Source: Tetrahymena thermophila SB210 (Eukaryota; Ciliophora; Oligohymenophorea; Hymenostomatida; Tetrahymenidae). From it: a stretch of 64,000 nt of DNA. The number at the start of each line of letters is the position of its first letter. The stretch's first letter is position 1. Where the stretch lies: contig NW_002476426.1 of the NCBI RefSeq assembly GCF_000189635.1, forward strand, positions 186,001 through 250,000, read 5' to 3'. The notes below the pieces were generated by a model that did no database searches, was not told where the DNA came from, and saw only the letters and a program-made list of their open reading frames with translations. Below, piece by piece: positions 12,201 through 24,288 of the stretch. The translations under genes were made by a program, and so were the position numbers.

Positions 12201-15200
12201 TTATTTTTATCATTTTTGTTTAAATCATTCAAACTGACTACCTCATTTTAAGTTAATCCTAAGACTATATTAGCATTTGTGCTATTGTTATTATTACTGC
12301 TAGGAGCAAAGCGGCTAGGAGCTTTAACAAAAACAGATTCAATACGCTTGCGCTACTCTTGTGAATTAGATGTGCTCTTACCAAAAGGACTTTAAACTTC
12401 TCCTAAAGTATTCATACGATAGGAACCATTTTTTTGTATTTTTAATTTGTTTGAATCCATACCATTTTTTACTCCAAATAAAGAAGATTCTATGTTCCCA
12501 TTATTATTACTCATCATAATAGATGTTTAAATAGCAACTTTAGCTACAAAAGGATTATTACTTTACATAAGATTGTGTTTGCTATCAAATATTTTTGTAT
12601 TATAATTATTATTTTGATTCATTTTGAGTGTCTCAGTTAATTGATTTGCACTTTCTTAGTGTTTATATTAATCTTCTTGTTCATCTTTATTTTTAGGATT
12701 CAATACACTTTATCCAGCAGGTTGAATTCCTAGTTAGGCTAATTAGATATCTTAATCATCTATAAAAAGATCCTATTGATTTTCAACGTCAAGCATTTGT
12801 TTATAAAATTAAGATTATTTATCTAAAAAATAAAGCTCATTTTCAACAATAATTGATTCTATTTTTAGGCGATTATTAGTAATTGTTCCAGTTTTATCAA
12901 AAAATGCCCAATTTACAACACTTAAATTAGGAAGAGCATCTGGATTATTTACTACTATTGGTTGTTTTTATGACGAGTTATTGTACTACAGTTATATCTT
13001 TTGATAGATTAACAAAAAGTCTAATAAAGCAAATATACTCAAAGGTAAACATATGCTATATATTATATAAAATGTTCTACTATCAATTAAAATTGTTTTA
13101 TCATTATGCCAATAATTTTAACTAAGATAGGCTTGTACATCAGATAACTAGGTATCGTTAGCTCTTCTTTCAGTGTAAAGCAATCTACTTAGCTATTTAA
13201 AAAAAACCAAAATAAGTATTTAGATAGATATGTGGATAAAACAGATTTTTTAAAAGAAAATTTTGTAGTTAATTTCTAATCACAAACTAAGATTTTTTCT
13301 TAGCAATAAAAAAGTTTAAATTGAAAAGCGAGACAGTAAATTAAATTAAATTAAATTTTTTTTTTACCAAAGAGAGCATAATGAGTACAGCTATAAGAAA
13401 ATAACTAAATTTTGATATTATTCTTTCAAAAAAATTTTTTTTCCTGATATTGTAATTTGTATTATCATAAATATGACTTTCTTTTCCGCACTTTAACACT
13501 AATCCGAAAACCCAGTCAACGCGATGCAAATAAGTTCCATTTAATAAAATATTTTAAATCGTAAATTTTTCACCGGTAGGTTCAACTTTTAATCTCAGAG
13601 TTCCCTCCATTTCTTCAGCAATATTACTTTCATAATTATATTCGACAGTACAGTTTAATTACTTTTTGTATTCTTCAAATTTCCCTTTTACTTGAGAATT
13701 AGGATCCTCTTTTTATATTTTTTGATTTTTAAGAAAAAATTAATTTTGTTAATATTTTTATTTGGATAATTTACCAAAGGTTACTCTAAGCGCTTCTTTC
13801 GGTTAAAGTGAGCTTTGACCATTAATTTTTTATGTGTTCACATCAAAGTATCTTTCTGAAGAATCCAATATTAAGACATCAGCTGGAACAAACTCATCTT
13901 TCTTAATGAGTAGGATATCACCTGGCTGTAATTATTTTTAAAGTTTATTTGTAAATAAGTAATTTAATTTAAAAATTAGCTCAATTTACCTCTAGTAAAC
14001 AGCATTTTAAGTGGTTAATTTCTTTTTCCTGTTTATGGTTAGATTATTATTAAAAGTTAAATATTTGTATTTTTGAGAAAATTAAGAGAGAAAATGTATT
14101 TAAGTTGTATGTTTCAAATTTTAAAAAAACCAAATAAGATATTACATTTTTGGGGGAATTTACTAAAACTTTTTTTGCTATTTTAATTATACAAAAAAAA
14201 TTCATTGATTACTAAAAAATGAATTAATCAAATTTTTGTGGAGTTTTTGTTAATCTATTGTAGATCTGTTAGTATATAGAGATTTATCAATCATTCTAAT
14301 TTATTTATTTTTTTATTAATATTATATTTGATGGCCAAGATATATAAGAAATTCAATGAATAAATTCATTTATTTATTTATTGATTGGTTGAATGAATAT
14401 CTTTTTAAGTTATTTATACCTCATCGATTAAGTAGCTATGGAAAAATCAAATTTTAATTTAAAATAATGCAGTATACTTTATTTTCTATTAACAAACAAT
14501 ATAAATTATATTTTCTCTCTCTTTTCTTATTTGAATTTTGATAATAATTAAATAAATTAATATGTATGTATTACGTTTTCATTTTGAGTTGATTGGCTAT
14601 TACTAGATTTACTATTTTAACTTTAAATTTATTATTTTGCTTAGCTTAATTTATTCTATGTTTTATTAATTAAAATAAATTAATATTAATAAGTTTAGCT
14701 AAAACTATTCTTACTAAAACTTTAACTTAATAACCCCTTAGAATGTCTCTGTCAAGAAGAAATTTATGGTAATTAATGTAATACTCTTTGATAATAGCCA
14801 AGGCAACATAGAATAACAAAGGTATGAGGAATACTTAATATGTATATGGAGAAACTTAAGAGCGGTAGGAGAAGAATAATAATGCAATAAGAGTATAAAT
14901 ATAAATAGGTTTTGATAGAATAGTTTCATTGAGCACTTTAAAAAATAAATTGATTTTCTGTTATTAAGTTTAAAAAAATATTTAAAACTAAAAATAATTT
15001 ATTTCTAAATGTTTAAAAACAGGGTTAAAGAATAGTAGAATTTTTTGATTAAAATATATATTTATTAAGATTAAATTAGCAATCTTTGGTAGTTGGTATT
15101 TTTGTAGTAGTAATAGTTGTTTAGTTAGTCATTTAATTATTTCGTTTGGTATAGTAATAATAATAATTGTAAATACTTACTGATGAGCGAGATGTATAAA

Positions 15201-15765
15201 TAAGATTTTACTAAGCACTTTTAAATTTTCCTCTAAAAGAATTAAATGAGTTAGTACCTCCTTTATTCAGCACAATCTAGTTATTTTAAAAAGAAACATT
15301 ATTTTAAATCGAGATGCATTTTATAAAATGATCTAATTTTAATCTTTCATAGCTAATATCTATTTCTTTTTTTGAAACTCCCTTTATAATTCAACGAGTT
15401 TTACTTATTTTAATGGTATTCTGTTTGTGTGTTTAATTTTTTTGCTGGCTTGCTTGCTTGTTTGATTCAAGAAATTTATAAAACAAAATAGATATTTGCT
15501 AAGTTCAAAAGATTTGTGATCTTCAAGATATACTTAAATAAAGCATTTTATTAATTACTTTTCTCTTTAGCTAAGATTGCTTTTATCCATGGCATTCGCA
15601 TGTACAAACTACTGTATCTCCGTCCACAGATGTAAATTTATTTTGCGTTTAATTCTTAAAACCTTATTCAAAATTTCCCTTTTTATTCTAAGTTTCAAAA
15701 AGTTTTTTAACTCGTCCCGCATAGGTAGAAAGTATATTATTCGCTTGGTTAGGAGACTTCAACAT
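3283..15765 (-). CDS. P4-type ATPase/guanylyl cyclase fusion protein
   Basis: One multi-exon gene encodes a P4-ATPase-like module followed by a two-domain class III cyclase, the architecture known for guanylyl cyclases of ciliates and apicomplexans. From the N-terminus: a start exon (ATG ending 15765); first membrane helices (14.7-14.9 kb); an actuator region (13.6-14.0 kb) with PGDILLIKKDEFVPADVLIL; the phosphorylation motif FFDKTGTITNN (DKTGT at 12884-12898); a low-complexity insert (about 10.4-12.8 kb); the nucleotide domain with SGDTQEKV; and the hinge GDGWND (about 8960). More membrane segments follow, then cyclase domain 1 (6.0-6.6 kb; LFCDVSDFD, KIETVGKTYM, GDTVNTTSR), another helix block (4.2-4.7 kb) and cyclase domain 2 (3.3-4.1 kb; LFADISGFT, IGDCYIV, RYDIYGKDV). 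It would make cGMP at a membrane. The substrate call rests on the domain-1 Glu (KIET) and known homologues. Many introns have approximate edges. Confidence 0.9.
14029..14714 (-). other. Long intron in the ATPase/cyclase gene
   Basis: The exon ending with the second membrane helix (LDRDILRGYQVKVL) stops at a GTAAG donor, and the next exon begins after ...AAACAG with EKEINHLKCCLLE, leading into the actuator domain. Both edges are phase 0. At about 690 bp this intron is roughly ten times the usual size in the window. It is AT-rich and I see no gene or structured RNA in it. Confidence 0.6.
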
Positions 15766-17036
15766 ACGCTTAGTTTTTATCGCTCTCTTTTATTAATGGC
15801 GAATAAAAATCGCTAATTTTATATATTTGCTTTTAGATTTGTTAACCTCTTTACGATTATTTCTAATATTGTAATTTTAAGGTCAATGCTTTGAGTTATA
15901 AATTTTACTATGAATTTATCTTTTTTATATAATATAATCAAGTGAGAGATAGATAGATCTTAATCTTGGAACCTCTTTATTTTTCTTTTTATTAAAATTT
16001 GTAAAGATTTTAAATAGTATAGATTTATTGATTTTTTTACTATAACCTTAAAAATTGATTGTCTTTTACTTTTTGTTCGTTCCTTGAATGGTTTATTTGC
16101 TTTTATATTACTTACAGATAATGTTAAATTCGTGCTATTGTTAACTATTTAATTAATTATCATCTTTGGCTTTTATTGTTTGACTTAATATTCTTATGCA
16201 ACAAATGAACTAACAAATTTAATAATTTAGATTCGAGATAAAATAACTTAGTTCTTATGATAACAGATCAACTAATAGTACTGCTCTAGAAAAGATGTAT
16301 TTGTAAATAAAAGTATTAATTCTTATGAAAATATTAAATTTAAAAAGTAAATTATTTTAATGAAAGCGTATTTGTTTAACTATTATATGTATTTAAAAAA
16401 CCTAAAAAATAGATTTTTAAAATAACTAACTGAAGAATAAAACAAAATTAATTACAAAAATTTATACAAGTTAAAATCAAAACATGCAACATAAATAAAT
16501 AATTTCTAAAATAATCTAACTATATTGAGAAATACATTTATATAAAGCATTCCTACAGTAATTTTAAAATTAGTTAAAGCTTGTTTTTATAAATTGTTAA
16601 ATTGATTTTTTTAAAAATCCTAACTGATATTAACTATTTAATTAATTAGTTAAATAATGTATTCTTTTGGTTGGTAAAAATTTTTAAATTTTGTAAATTA
16701 TGTTTTAGACAATAAAATTTGATTATGATTTATATATTTTGATTTAATTAATCCTATTGTGTTAATTTTTCAATAATTTAAATCTAATTAAATAAATTTT
16801 TTAAATCTAAAAATAATGTCTAACTAACTAACCAACCAACTAAAACAAACTAAATAAAAAAATTAATAAATTTTTAAAAAATAACCTTATCGAAATACAA
16901 AAATAGCAATAAATATTTGAAAAAGATATTTTTTAAATATTTAATAAATGAATAAAATAAATAAAATCTGTTAAAACAAACATTATGCATACAAATGTAT
17001 ATAATTTTAAATGCATTTTTCAAATATTTAATATCA
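15766..17036. other. Intergenic spacer upstream of the cyclase gene
   Basis: AT-rich sequence lies between the 5' end of the cyclase gene and the 3' end of the PTDSS-type gene, both on the minus strand. It probably contains the cyclase promoter. Frames here are short and composed of Lys/Asn/Ile/Phe. No RNA gene was recognised. Confidence 0.5.
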
Positions 17037-18651
17037 TCATTAAGTTTTTTCTTTCTTTTTTCCGTTTGAACCATTCTATTTATTTTGTTGAGTTTTTTCT
17101 GGTTTTTCATTTTCTAATTTTTTTTACTAGATTTACTTAAGTTCTTACTCCTTTTGATAGTATTCAAGAGGATATTTAGTAGTGTGGTCAGGCTTAAATC
17201 TTAAGTATAAATAATACATTATACTAGATGAAATTACGATAATCCAAGGAACAGAAATGTAGAGAGGAGTGGGTACAAATTATATATTACCAGCATCTTA
17301 AATAAATTTAAGGGCAATGAAAGCTTCTGTAAAAGTAATGAAAAAGGTAATCCATCTGCACTTGCCACTAATAGGATTTTCAACTCTCTTTTTAGTTCCC
17401 CAAGTATCTATGTCAACATATATTTCTTTAAATGCTAAATTAGAAAGCAAGAACCAGACCAATAGTCTATACAAATTTAAGAAATTCTAAGGAGGTATCC
17501 ACAAAGAGTTAATCATGAAGAACCCACATAAGAAGTTAGTAATGATAACAAACCATATTGCTAACAACCCACCAAATCTTCTATGGCATTTCCAAACCTT
17601 CCAATCGAAAAAGCCTTTTGAATCTTTTCTGCCAAGCCAATCGTATGGTTATAACTTAAATAATTTGCAAACTAATAAACCTATTTTAATTATATTTACA
17701 ATTACATTAAAATATGAATCCCTTTTATAATTAGAACTCATTTGTTAGTTTATAAGTAAATAGATAAATAAATAAATATAATTTCTAATCCTAAAAGATT
17801 TCAAAAAATTTTGAATTTTTTTTATTTAAAAAACTTAAAATAACCTTATTAATTTTATTAATTATTCTAATAAATCTTTATTTTCTAATCATATTAATAA
17901 AAAAAAAAGTATTTATTTATTTACCTATAACAATAGCAGTAGTGTTAGAAAGAATGACATCATGGAAGACATGATCCCACCAGCATTCTCTGAAGTGAGG
18001 GAGAATGTGTTAAGCTGACAATTCTACATATTTAAAATAAAAACTAAGCTAAGGAAATTTCTAACTATAAATTAAGTAATCAAAAATAGGCAAAACATTG
18101 TTGTTTTAGATTGAACAAATATTTTGAAATATTCAACAAATACAATGAATTCAAAAATTGATTGAAAGCTTACCTATCAATTCATCTAAGATAGACCATG
18201 TATGAAGAATATAGGGATCACGAACAATTAAAGTTGCACAAAACCAGTTAATCAAATGAATCTAAAAGTAATGATCAAAGTTATCAAGGATATTATCCCA
18301 TTCGAGTTCGCAATTGTCATCATAAGTATGGTAATCTTTACTAACTTGCTTGCCAAGTTCAGGATCTAAATGCTTGAAGATATTACGAGCATCTTTAGTA
18401 TTTTAAAATGATAAAAAGACCAAACTGCAAACATAGATTAAGCAGAATCTCAAAACACCTCTCCAAAAGGCTTCATTAGGTCTTAAGAAAGGTCCTTTGT
18501 AGTTTCTTAATGTGCCTTCAGCTATGAAGACAACAAAAGCTCCAAGTAAACCCCTTCTGTAATTGGATTCAGAGTTATCAGTGTGTTGAAGAGCGAAGTA
18601 TAAAATTCCGCCAAAAACTACAGTAAACAAAATTTATTCTGCGTATCTCAT
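17037..18651 (-). CDS. Phosphatidylserine synthase, base-exchange (PTDSS) type
   Basis: A multi-pass ER membrane enzyme that should swap the head group of phosphatidylcholine or phosphatidylethanolamine for serine. The diagnostic stretch is HFRECWWDHVFHDVILSN (about 17950-18000), matching the PTDSS signature of a conserved ECWWD followed by a D near asparagine. Upstream, LVVFxAEGTLR-type and LRPNEAFWRG segments (18.44-18.55 kb) fit the N-terminal half. Hydrophobic segments recur at 18.4-18.65, 17.65-17.75 and 17.2-17.5 kb. The C-terminal tail is Lys/Gln/Glu-rich (EYYQKEQELKQIQQKK) and ends at TGA 17037-17039. At least two introns fall near 18.0-18.2 and 17.75-17.93 kb. The start at 18651 directly follows a possible acceptor (AAAAGTAG), so an additional upstream exon is possible. 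The family is recognised with good confidence; the N-terminus is uncertain. Confidence 0.8.
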
Positions 18652-19794
18652 CTACTTTTATATTCTTATAAGATATTTTTAATTTATATTTTAAATATTT
18701 ATGAATTAATTAAATTTTTGATTATTTTTGTATTTTTTTTGAATTTATAGAAATGCAATTTTTCTTTTCTTCTTGATTATTCTATGTGAGCACTAATAAT
18801 CCAACACGAATAAGTGAATTCAGTATCATTGGCTGCACTATTCAATTCTTAAAGTTAAGATATTTATATATTATTAAGCGTTAGTCTTCTAAATGTTTGT
18901 ATTCTAGCTTCTTATTTCTATTTTATTATATAATATTTGAAATCAAAAACTAAATTAATGCGAACATTTTATTTTGAATGCGTACTAGTTTTAATTTTTA
19001 AACTTTTACAATCTTTCACAATATTACAGTTGTAAAAATTGAAAAAATAAAAGCATCAAATTTGCAAATAAAAAAACAAACGGGATAAAAAGAGTGATAT
19101 TAAAATATTATATCTAAGTATTCTTACATTTCTAATATTATGATGATTTTTAATGGATAAATAGGAACATTGATTTTATTAAAACTAAAAATGTTTATAT
19201 AATCATTAAAATTTCCAAATTTATAAATATCTCAACTGTAATAATAATTAAATAACCCATTAAAGTTGTTTGAAAGAATATTCAAGTACTTCAAATACTC
19301 TATTATAAAATATTTAGTTACTCATATTCTATTTTTGATAATAATTCCTAAATTTTTATAAATAAATAACTAATTTTTAGAATTGATTTATCAAACAAAT
19401 ATTTGTATTTAACATAAATGATCAGAACATAAAAAATTTACAAGTTAGAAAAATGTTTTAAGCTTTTGTACTTTTATAAAATGCAGTCAAATAAGAACAA
19501 ACTCTTTTTAAGAATAATATTAATAATATCATTTGAGAAAATTATTCCATTTTAGAGCTAAGCCAAGTCTAAGACCAATAAATAAATTAGATAAAATATA
19601 AACATTCATACATACATACTTATTTATTACAATATCTTCTACTTTTATTAATATATTTCTATTATTACTTTTTTCATTTATTTATTTTATTATCAACAAA
19701 TTTTCATATTTAATTTTATCATTTTAAGAACTGATTTTGGCATCTCCATTGATTTATTTATTAACAATTAAAACAAAATATTCTAAATGCTTTA
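18652..19794. other. Intergenic spacer with a GC-richer patch
   Basis: Mostly AT-rich sequence between the PTDSS-type gene and the UPF3-like gene. A patch at about 18765-18860 is less AT-rich and is open on the minus strand, with residues such as NDTEFTYSCWIIS. It could be an upstream exon of the PTDSS-type gene, but I found no convincing start or donor for it. The remainder shows nothing. Confidence 0.4.
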
Positions 19795-20693
19795 TCAATT
19801 TTAATTTTTTTTTGGAACCCAGATCTTTTTAAAAAATAAAAACATGTTTTGTAAATAAAAGGATAAAAGTTATAATTAAATTACTTGGGTGGAGCCTGAG
19901 TTTATCTTTTCTTTCATTTTCTTCATTCTCTCTTCTTTTTTCTTCTATTCTATAGAAGCAATGATTGGAGTTTATACCTTTTCAAATTTCTTAACTTTTT
20001 CTTCAGCTATGAAATTTATAATTATTTTATTTTTATTTAATTGATGATTAAAAATATTAATTACTATCTTCATTCGCTTTTCTTTCAATTTATGAGATGT
20101 CTACTTTTTATTCATTTAGCTTTGATTACTGTTCTTGATAATTAACAAACTGAGAATACATATATCCTATAATCATATTTAAAATCAGAGTAATTAATAT
20201 ATTTTAGTTCATTTATATTATATACCTGCTTTATAATCTGAATCTATTGAGGACTAATCTTTATTTTAAGGATTTATTTAGTAAAGCGATTTTCTTAAAA
20301 CAGGTTCATAAACTGTGTTATCTATTAAAAATATTAAAAATAATTTTTAAAAAAATCCAATAATATATGTCTGATTTTAATTTTTTAAAAATTTTACTCT
20401 GTTTATCTGCAAATTTTTGCTTAAAGTTATTCAAAAAATTTAATCCATTTTCTTATGTATTAAAGTTTAAGTGAGCTCTTGAAAATACTATTTCCTTTTC
20501 CCTTAAATTATTTATTTTTATTAATGATTCAATAAACTGCTGAAAATATCTACTTTATTTAACCAGGAACATAATATTAATATATAATGTTGCTTTAATA
20601 ATCACGAATGGCTTATTAAAATTCTTCTTTAGAGAGATTTGGAGGTAATTTTCTGACATCAACTCTAAATACTTCGCTTTAAGGTTAGCTCAT
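19795..20693 (-). CDS. UPF3-like nonsense-mediated mRNA decay factor, with apparent frameshift
   Basis: Smg4/UPF3-domain protein. Family members bind UPF2 and exon-junction or ribosomal partners in nonsense-mediated decay. The N-terminal region VFRVDVRKLPPNLSKEEF (about 20.63-20.68 kb) matches the RRM-like start of UPF3. EIVFSRAHLNFNTQENG (about 20.46-20.51 kb) matches the conserved SRAYINF segment, and VYEPVLRKSLYQIN then IDSDYK (20.24-20.30 kb) match the region just after the RRM-like fold. The tail is Lys/Glu-rich (KKKERMKKMKEK) and the frame ends at TGA 19795-19797. Introns of usual type lie near 20330-20400, 20170-20230 and 20010-20065. Between the first two motifs the frame changes by +1 around 20543-20546 without a normal intron. 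The start at 20693 is the first ATG in frame. The call rests on motif spacing and is fairly secure. Confidence 0.75.
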
Positions 20694-21732
20694 TTTAGTC
20701 TACTTAAATTTTGTAATATTTGTATTGCTATATCTATAAAAAATAAATAGTGTTTTGTAAATTTATTTTTAATTATTTCTTTTTTAGCTTAGATTATATT
20801 AATTAAATGTTAGAAACTAAAAATCTTCATGTGTGATTGTAAGATTTTACAAAATATGAATATAATTAACAAAATTATGATTCCAAGCATTAATTTTAAT
20901 AAAAAAGATTTAATTATAATTTTTGAAAATATTTTAAAATAATTAAAAATAAAATTTAAAATAAATTAAAAATTGTTTAAACAAAATTAAAAATAATTCC
21001 TTTTCACAAAAAATATTTTTTTTAAATATTTATTTAATAATGCTTAATCTAAGTAAAAAGTTTAACTTTTTATATTTTATTGTATTAAAATAATATGATT
21101 ATTAATAATTAAATTAAAAACAAATGATATATCTTCGTTTATCAATTATGATAATTAAAGACAAATGTATCAAAGTCGTGTTTAGACATAATATGATATT
21201 TATAGGATCACCAGATAAATAGATAACTTTTTAGATTGGTATACTAACTTAGATGCTATTAGACTGAAGATATGATATAATATAATATAAAGTTTCTACC
21301 AAATTTAATAGATAAAGAACAAAAAGAAATTAAATTTTAGAAATTTTTTAAATGGATATAGAGAAGTAATTGATTGAGGGGCGGGCTTGATATGGAAATA
21401 TTTAAATAATTAATACAATTAATTATTTGAAATATGTTTATTTATACAATAGAAGGAATAAGAGAGAAATGAGAAAAAGAAGAGAGAAGAATTGTGAGGA
21501 ATATCATCAATAATTAATAAGTATAATTCGATTCTTTAATCAAAAAAGTGAAGAAAAAAATTAGGAAAACTGACTTAATTGATTTATAATAAAAATAAAA
21601 AATAAAGATAATCAAAAATCATAAAAGAAAATTTTGAAAATATTAAGTAAAAATAAATAAATAAATAAATATATTTATAAGTAATTAAATTAAAAAAAAA
21701 TATTTTATTTAAACAACCAGCATCTAATAAAT
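20694..21732. other. Divergent promoter region (UPF3-like and Alba genes)
   Basis: This is the shared upstream region of a minus-strand and a plus-strand gene. It is AT-rich except for a G-rich patch at about 21375-21392 (GAGGGGCGGGCTTGA), about 340 bp before the Alba start codon. Short TAAATAAATAAA runs precede the Alba ATG. A possible splice acceptor (TTTTTTATAG) near 20725 could indicate a 5' non-coding exon of the UPF3-like gene. Confidence 0.45.
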
Positions 21733-24288
21733 ATGAGCAATCAACATCACAAAAAACCCTACAACAACTAATACTAATAGACAGGTGGATAGAACAACAA
21801 TGGCAGCAATAATAAGCAACAGCCTAACTCTTAAAAGTAGAATAACCATAACTCCTAGGATAAGAATGAATAACAGCATTACCACTCTCATTAAAAATAA
21901 CATAATAATTATGGCAATAACTATAATGATAATAATTACAACAATAGCAACGAAAACAAAAACAGCTCCTAAGGATACAACAACAGGAATCACAATAATA
22001 GCAACAGTAACAACTAAAATTATCCACAATAAAATAATTCATAAAAGGGCTAGAACACAAACAACTACAATAATAGTAATAATAATAATAATAACAATTA
22101 CAACCAAAATAATGATTAGAGATTTACTTAGCAAGACTCAAATAAATAGAAAAACTATAGAAGCAATAGCATTAATTAATAAAACAGATAGAGCGAAGAT
22201 GATAGCTATAGAAATAAAGTGAGCTATGCAAACCCTAATAATTAATATCGTAGTAATAACAATAATAATTACAATAACAATAAAAATAGTGGTAATAATA
22301 ATTATTAAAACGAAAACTAAGGTAATTAATAAAATCACAGGAATCAAAGAAATTCTTATGAAGAAGATGGCCATTCTTACGATAATTACAATCAATAAAG
22401 AAGCAATACTTAAAATTAAGGCTAATATCACTAATAGAATTAGAAGAACTAATAAAACAATAATTAACGCTTCAACAATAATAACAATAACAATAACAAC
22501 AACAACAACAACAATAATAACACTAACAACTAAAGAAATGACGAAAAAAGATATAACAATAATAATAATAATAATAATTAGTATAACAATCAAGATGACA
22601 GAAAATAATATAAAAATAATTAGTAATAATACTCTCAAAATTATTAATAGAATCGTAACCAGCAAAATTAAAATGAGGAGGATTACTAAAATGATCAAGT
22701 AGCTATCAAGAATAAGAATTATAGATCATCTGAGAATAATGAGCACAAGGTAAAGATAGCCATGGCTACAGTGATATAAAAAGTTTATGATCATTGTATG
22801 AACAAACTTTACACCAATAGAGAAAACACAAGAATACGCATTATGTCAGCTGGTAAGGCGAACAAAAAGGCAGTCATTCTTGCTGAATTGCTAAAAAGAA
22901 GAATTAATGGCTTATAGCAACTAAACTACGTAAAAACTCTCAAGCCTAAATTCAATAATTAAAACTAAAACAAAACTCTCATTTCCTTCAATATCTTATT
23001 GACAACTTAGGAATTAGATAAGAATCATTATGGATATTAAGGACCTCTTCCTCAGTAAATAGTTAGAGAAATCGGCAATTATCTCGAAAAACATAATCAA
23101 AATAAATAGAAAAGCCATAACAATAAAAACCAACATCATTTGTAAAATTAAGATGAATTCAGTAATAATAATAGTAACAACAATAGTAATAATTATAACA
23201 GGAATTAAAACGATAGAAATATTGAGAGCAATAATAATTAATAATAAAATAATAATAACCCAAAGAAGCCAAATAATAGAGGTAACAAAAAGGGTTAGCC
23301 TAATGTTGTTTAGAGCTACTCTAAAAATGCTAATAACGATAGCCAAAGTAATACTAATAATAGAAAAAATTCTGCCTAAGATTCTTAGTATAGTGAAAAT
23401 AGTAATAGCTATCAAAGAAACGATAGAAATCAAAATGTCAATAATCAATAAAGAAATGTGTCAACTGAAAGAAGACCCTACAAACCAAACAACAACTAAC
23501 AAAAGAATGAAAGCTAATAGGATTGGAATCAAAATAAAAATGACCAACAAAAACAGGGTTATTCTTAGAATCAGAACAAAAATTAGAACTAACAACATTA
23601 TCATAAAGATTAAAATAATGATAGGTATTAGAATAAATCTCATAGCTAGCAAGATTAAGCAAATCATAATTAGAATTTCAATTAGCAAAATTATTAGAAA
23701 AACTAAAATAAAAATTAGGATTAAGCCTAAAGGAATCAAAATAGGTAAAATTAAAGCTATAACTAGGCCAATTAACCTTAAAATAACAAGAAAGATTATG
23801 AAAGAGATAATAAATAAGATTAACAAAAGCAAGAAGTTCAAAAGAAGTAGCCAAAGAGAGACTACCAAAAGAAGGTTGAAGAAAAAAGAACAATTAAGGA
23901 TCAAACTAAAGACACATAGAACAATAAGGACTAACAAAAAAACACTCCTCACTAAGGAAACGAAAACAACAAGCAAAAAGGAACAGGAAAATAATAACAC
24001 AACCAAAACTTTAATTAGAATAATCCTCATGAAAACCAACCAAACAATCCCTCTGAGCAATCCAAATAAAACAACAATAATATCCACAAAAAAAGTAAGA
24101 ACAGCCAAGTGGAGTATGAAAAGAAGCACAAAGAGTAAAATACTCAAGCTCCTGCTGGCTAGCAAAATCAAAACTAAGAAAAGGCTAATTAAAAGAAAAC
24201 TAATAGCAGTAACCAGACCTAAAAACCAAAGCCATAAAGACCAGTTTATGTTGAAAAAATGACTGAAGAAGGTGAAAAACAAGAGTGA
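21733..24288 (+). CDS. Asn/Gln-rich Alba-domain protein
   Basis: An intronless frame of 852 codons including the TGA (851 aa). Residues about 1-335 and 450-850 are low-complexity, dominated by Asn and Gln with Tyr, Ser, Arg and Lys, and include long Asn tracts around 22480-22580. Embedded at about residues 338-445 (22747-23070) is an Alba fold: KVKIAMATVIQKVYDH, then RIMSAGKANKKAVILAELL and KRRINGLQQLNYVKT. Alba-type proteins bind RNA and DNA; eukaryotic members include Rpp25/Pop6 subunits of RNase P/MRP and parasite mRNA regulators. The final part turns Lys/Gln/Glu/Pro-rich. The composition suggests an RNA-binding protein prone to condensation; that is inference. The ATG chosen follows an AT-rich leader and is the first in the open frame. 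It converges with the DGAT1-type gene downstream. Confidence 0.85.

Noticed and set aside
14738..14929. Minus-strand 63-aa frame
   Set aside because: An alternative frame of a real exon; the correct frame reads through TAA as Gln and gives the P4 helix with PLLFYVALAIIKEYY.
15577..15816. Plus-strand 79-aa frame
   Set aside because: Antisense to the first coding exon of the ATPase/cyclase gene.
16874..17110. Minus-strand Lys/Phe-rich 78-aa frame
   Set aside because: It overlaps the PTDSS-type C-terminus in another frame and then runs into AT-rich flank.
20534..20560. A 14-nt GTAGATATTTTCAG mini-intron in the UPF3-like gene
   Set aside because: Removing 14 nt does not restore the reading frame, and such tiny introns are not otherwise seen here.
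22226..24262. Plus-strand Ile/Thr/Lys-rich frames inside the Alba gene
   Set aside because: Out-of-frame readings of the same Asn/Gln codon runs; they lack the Alba sequence.
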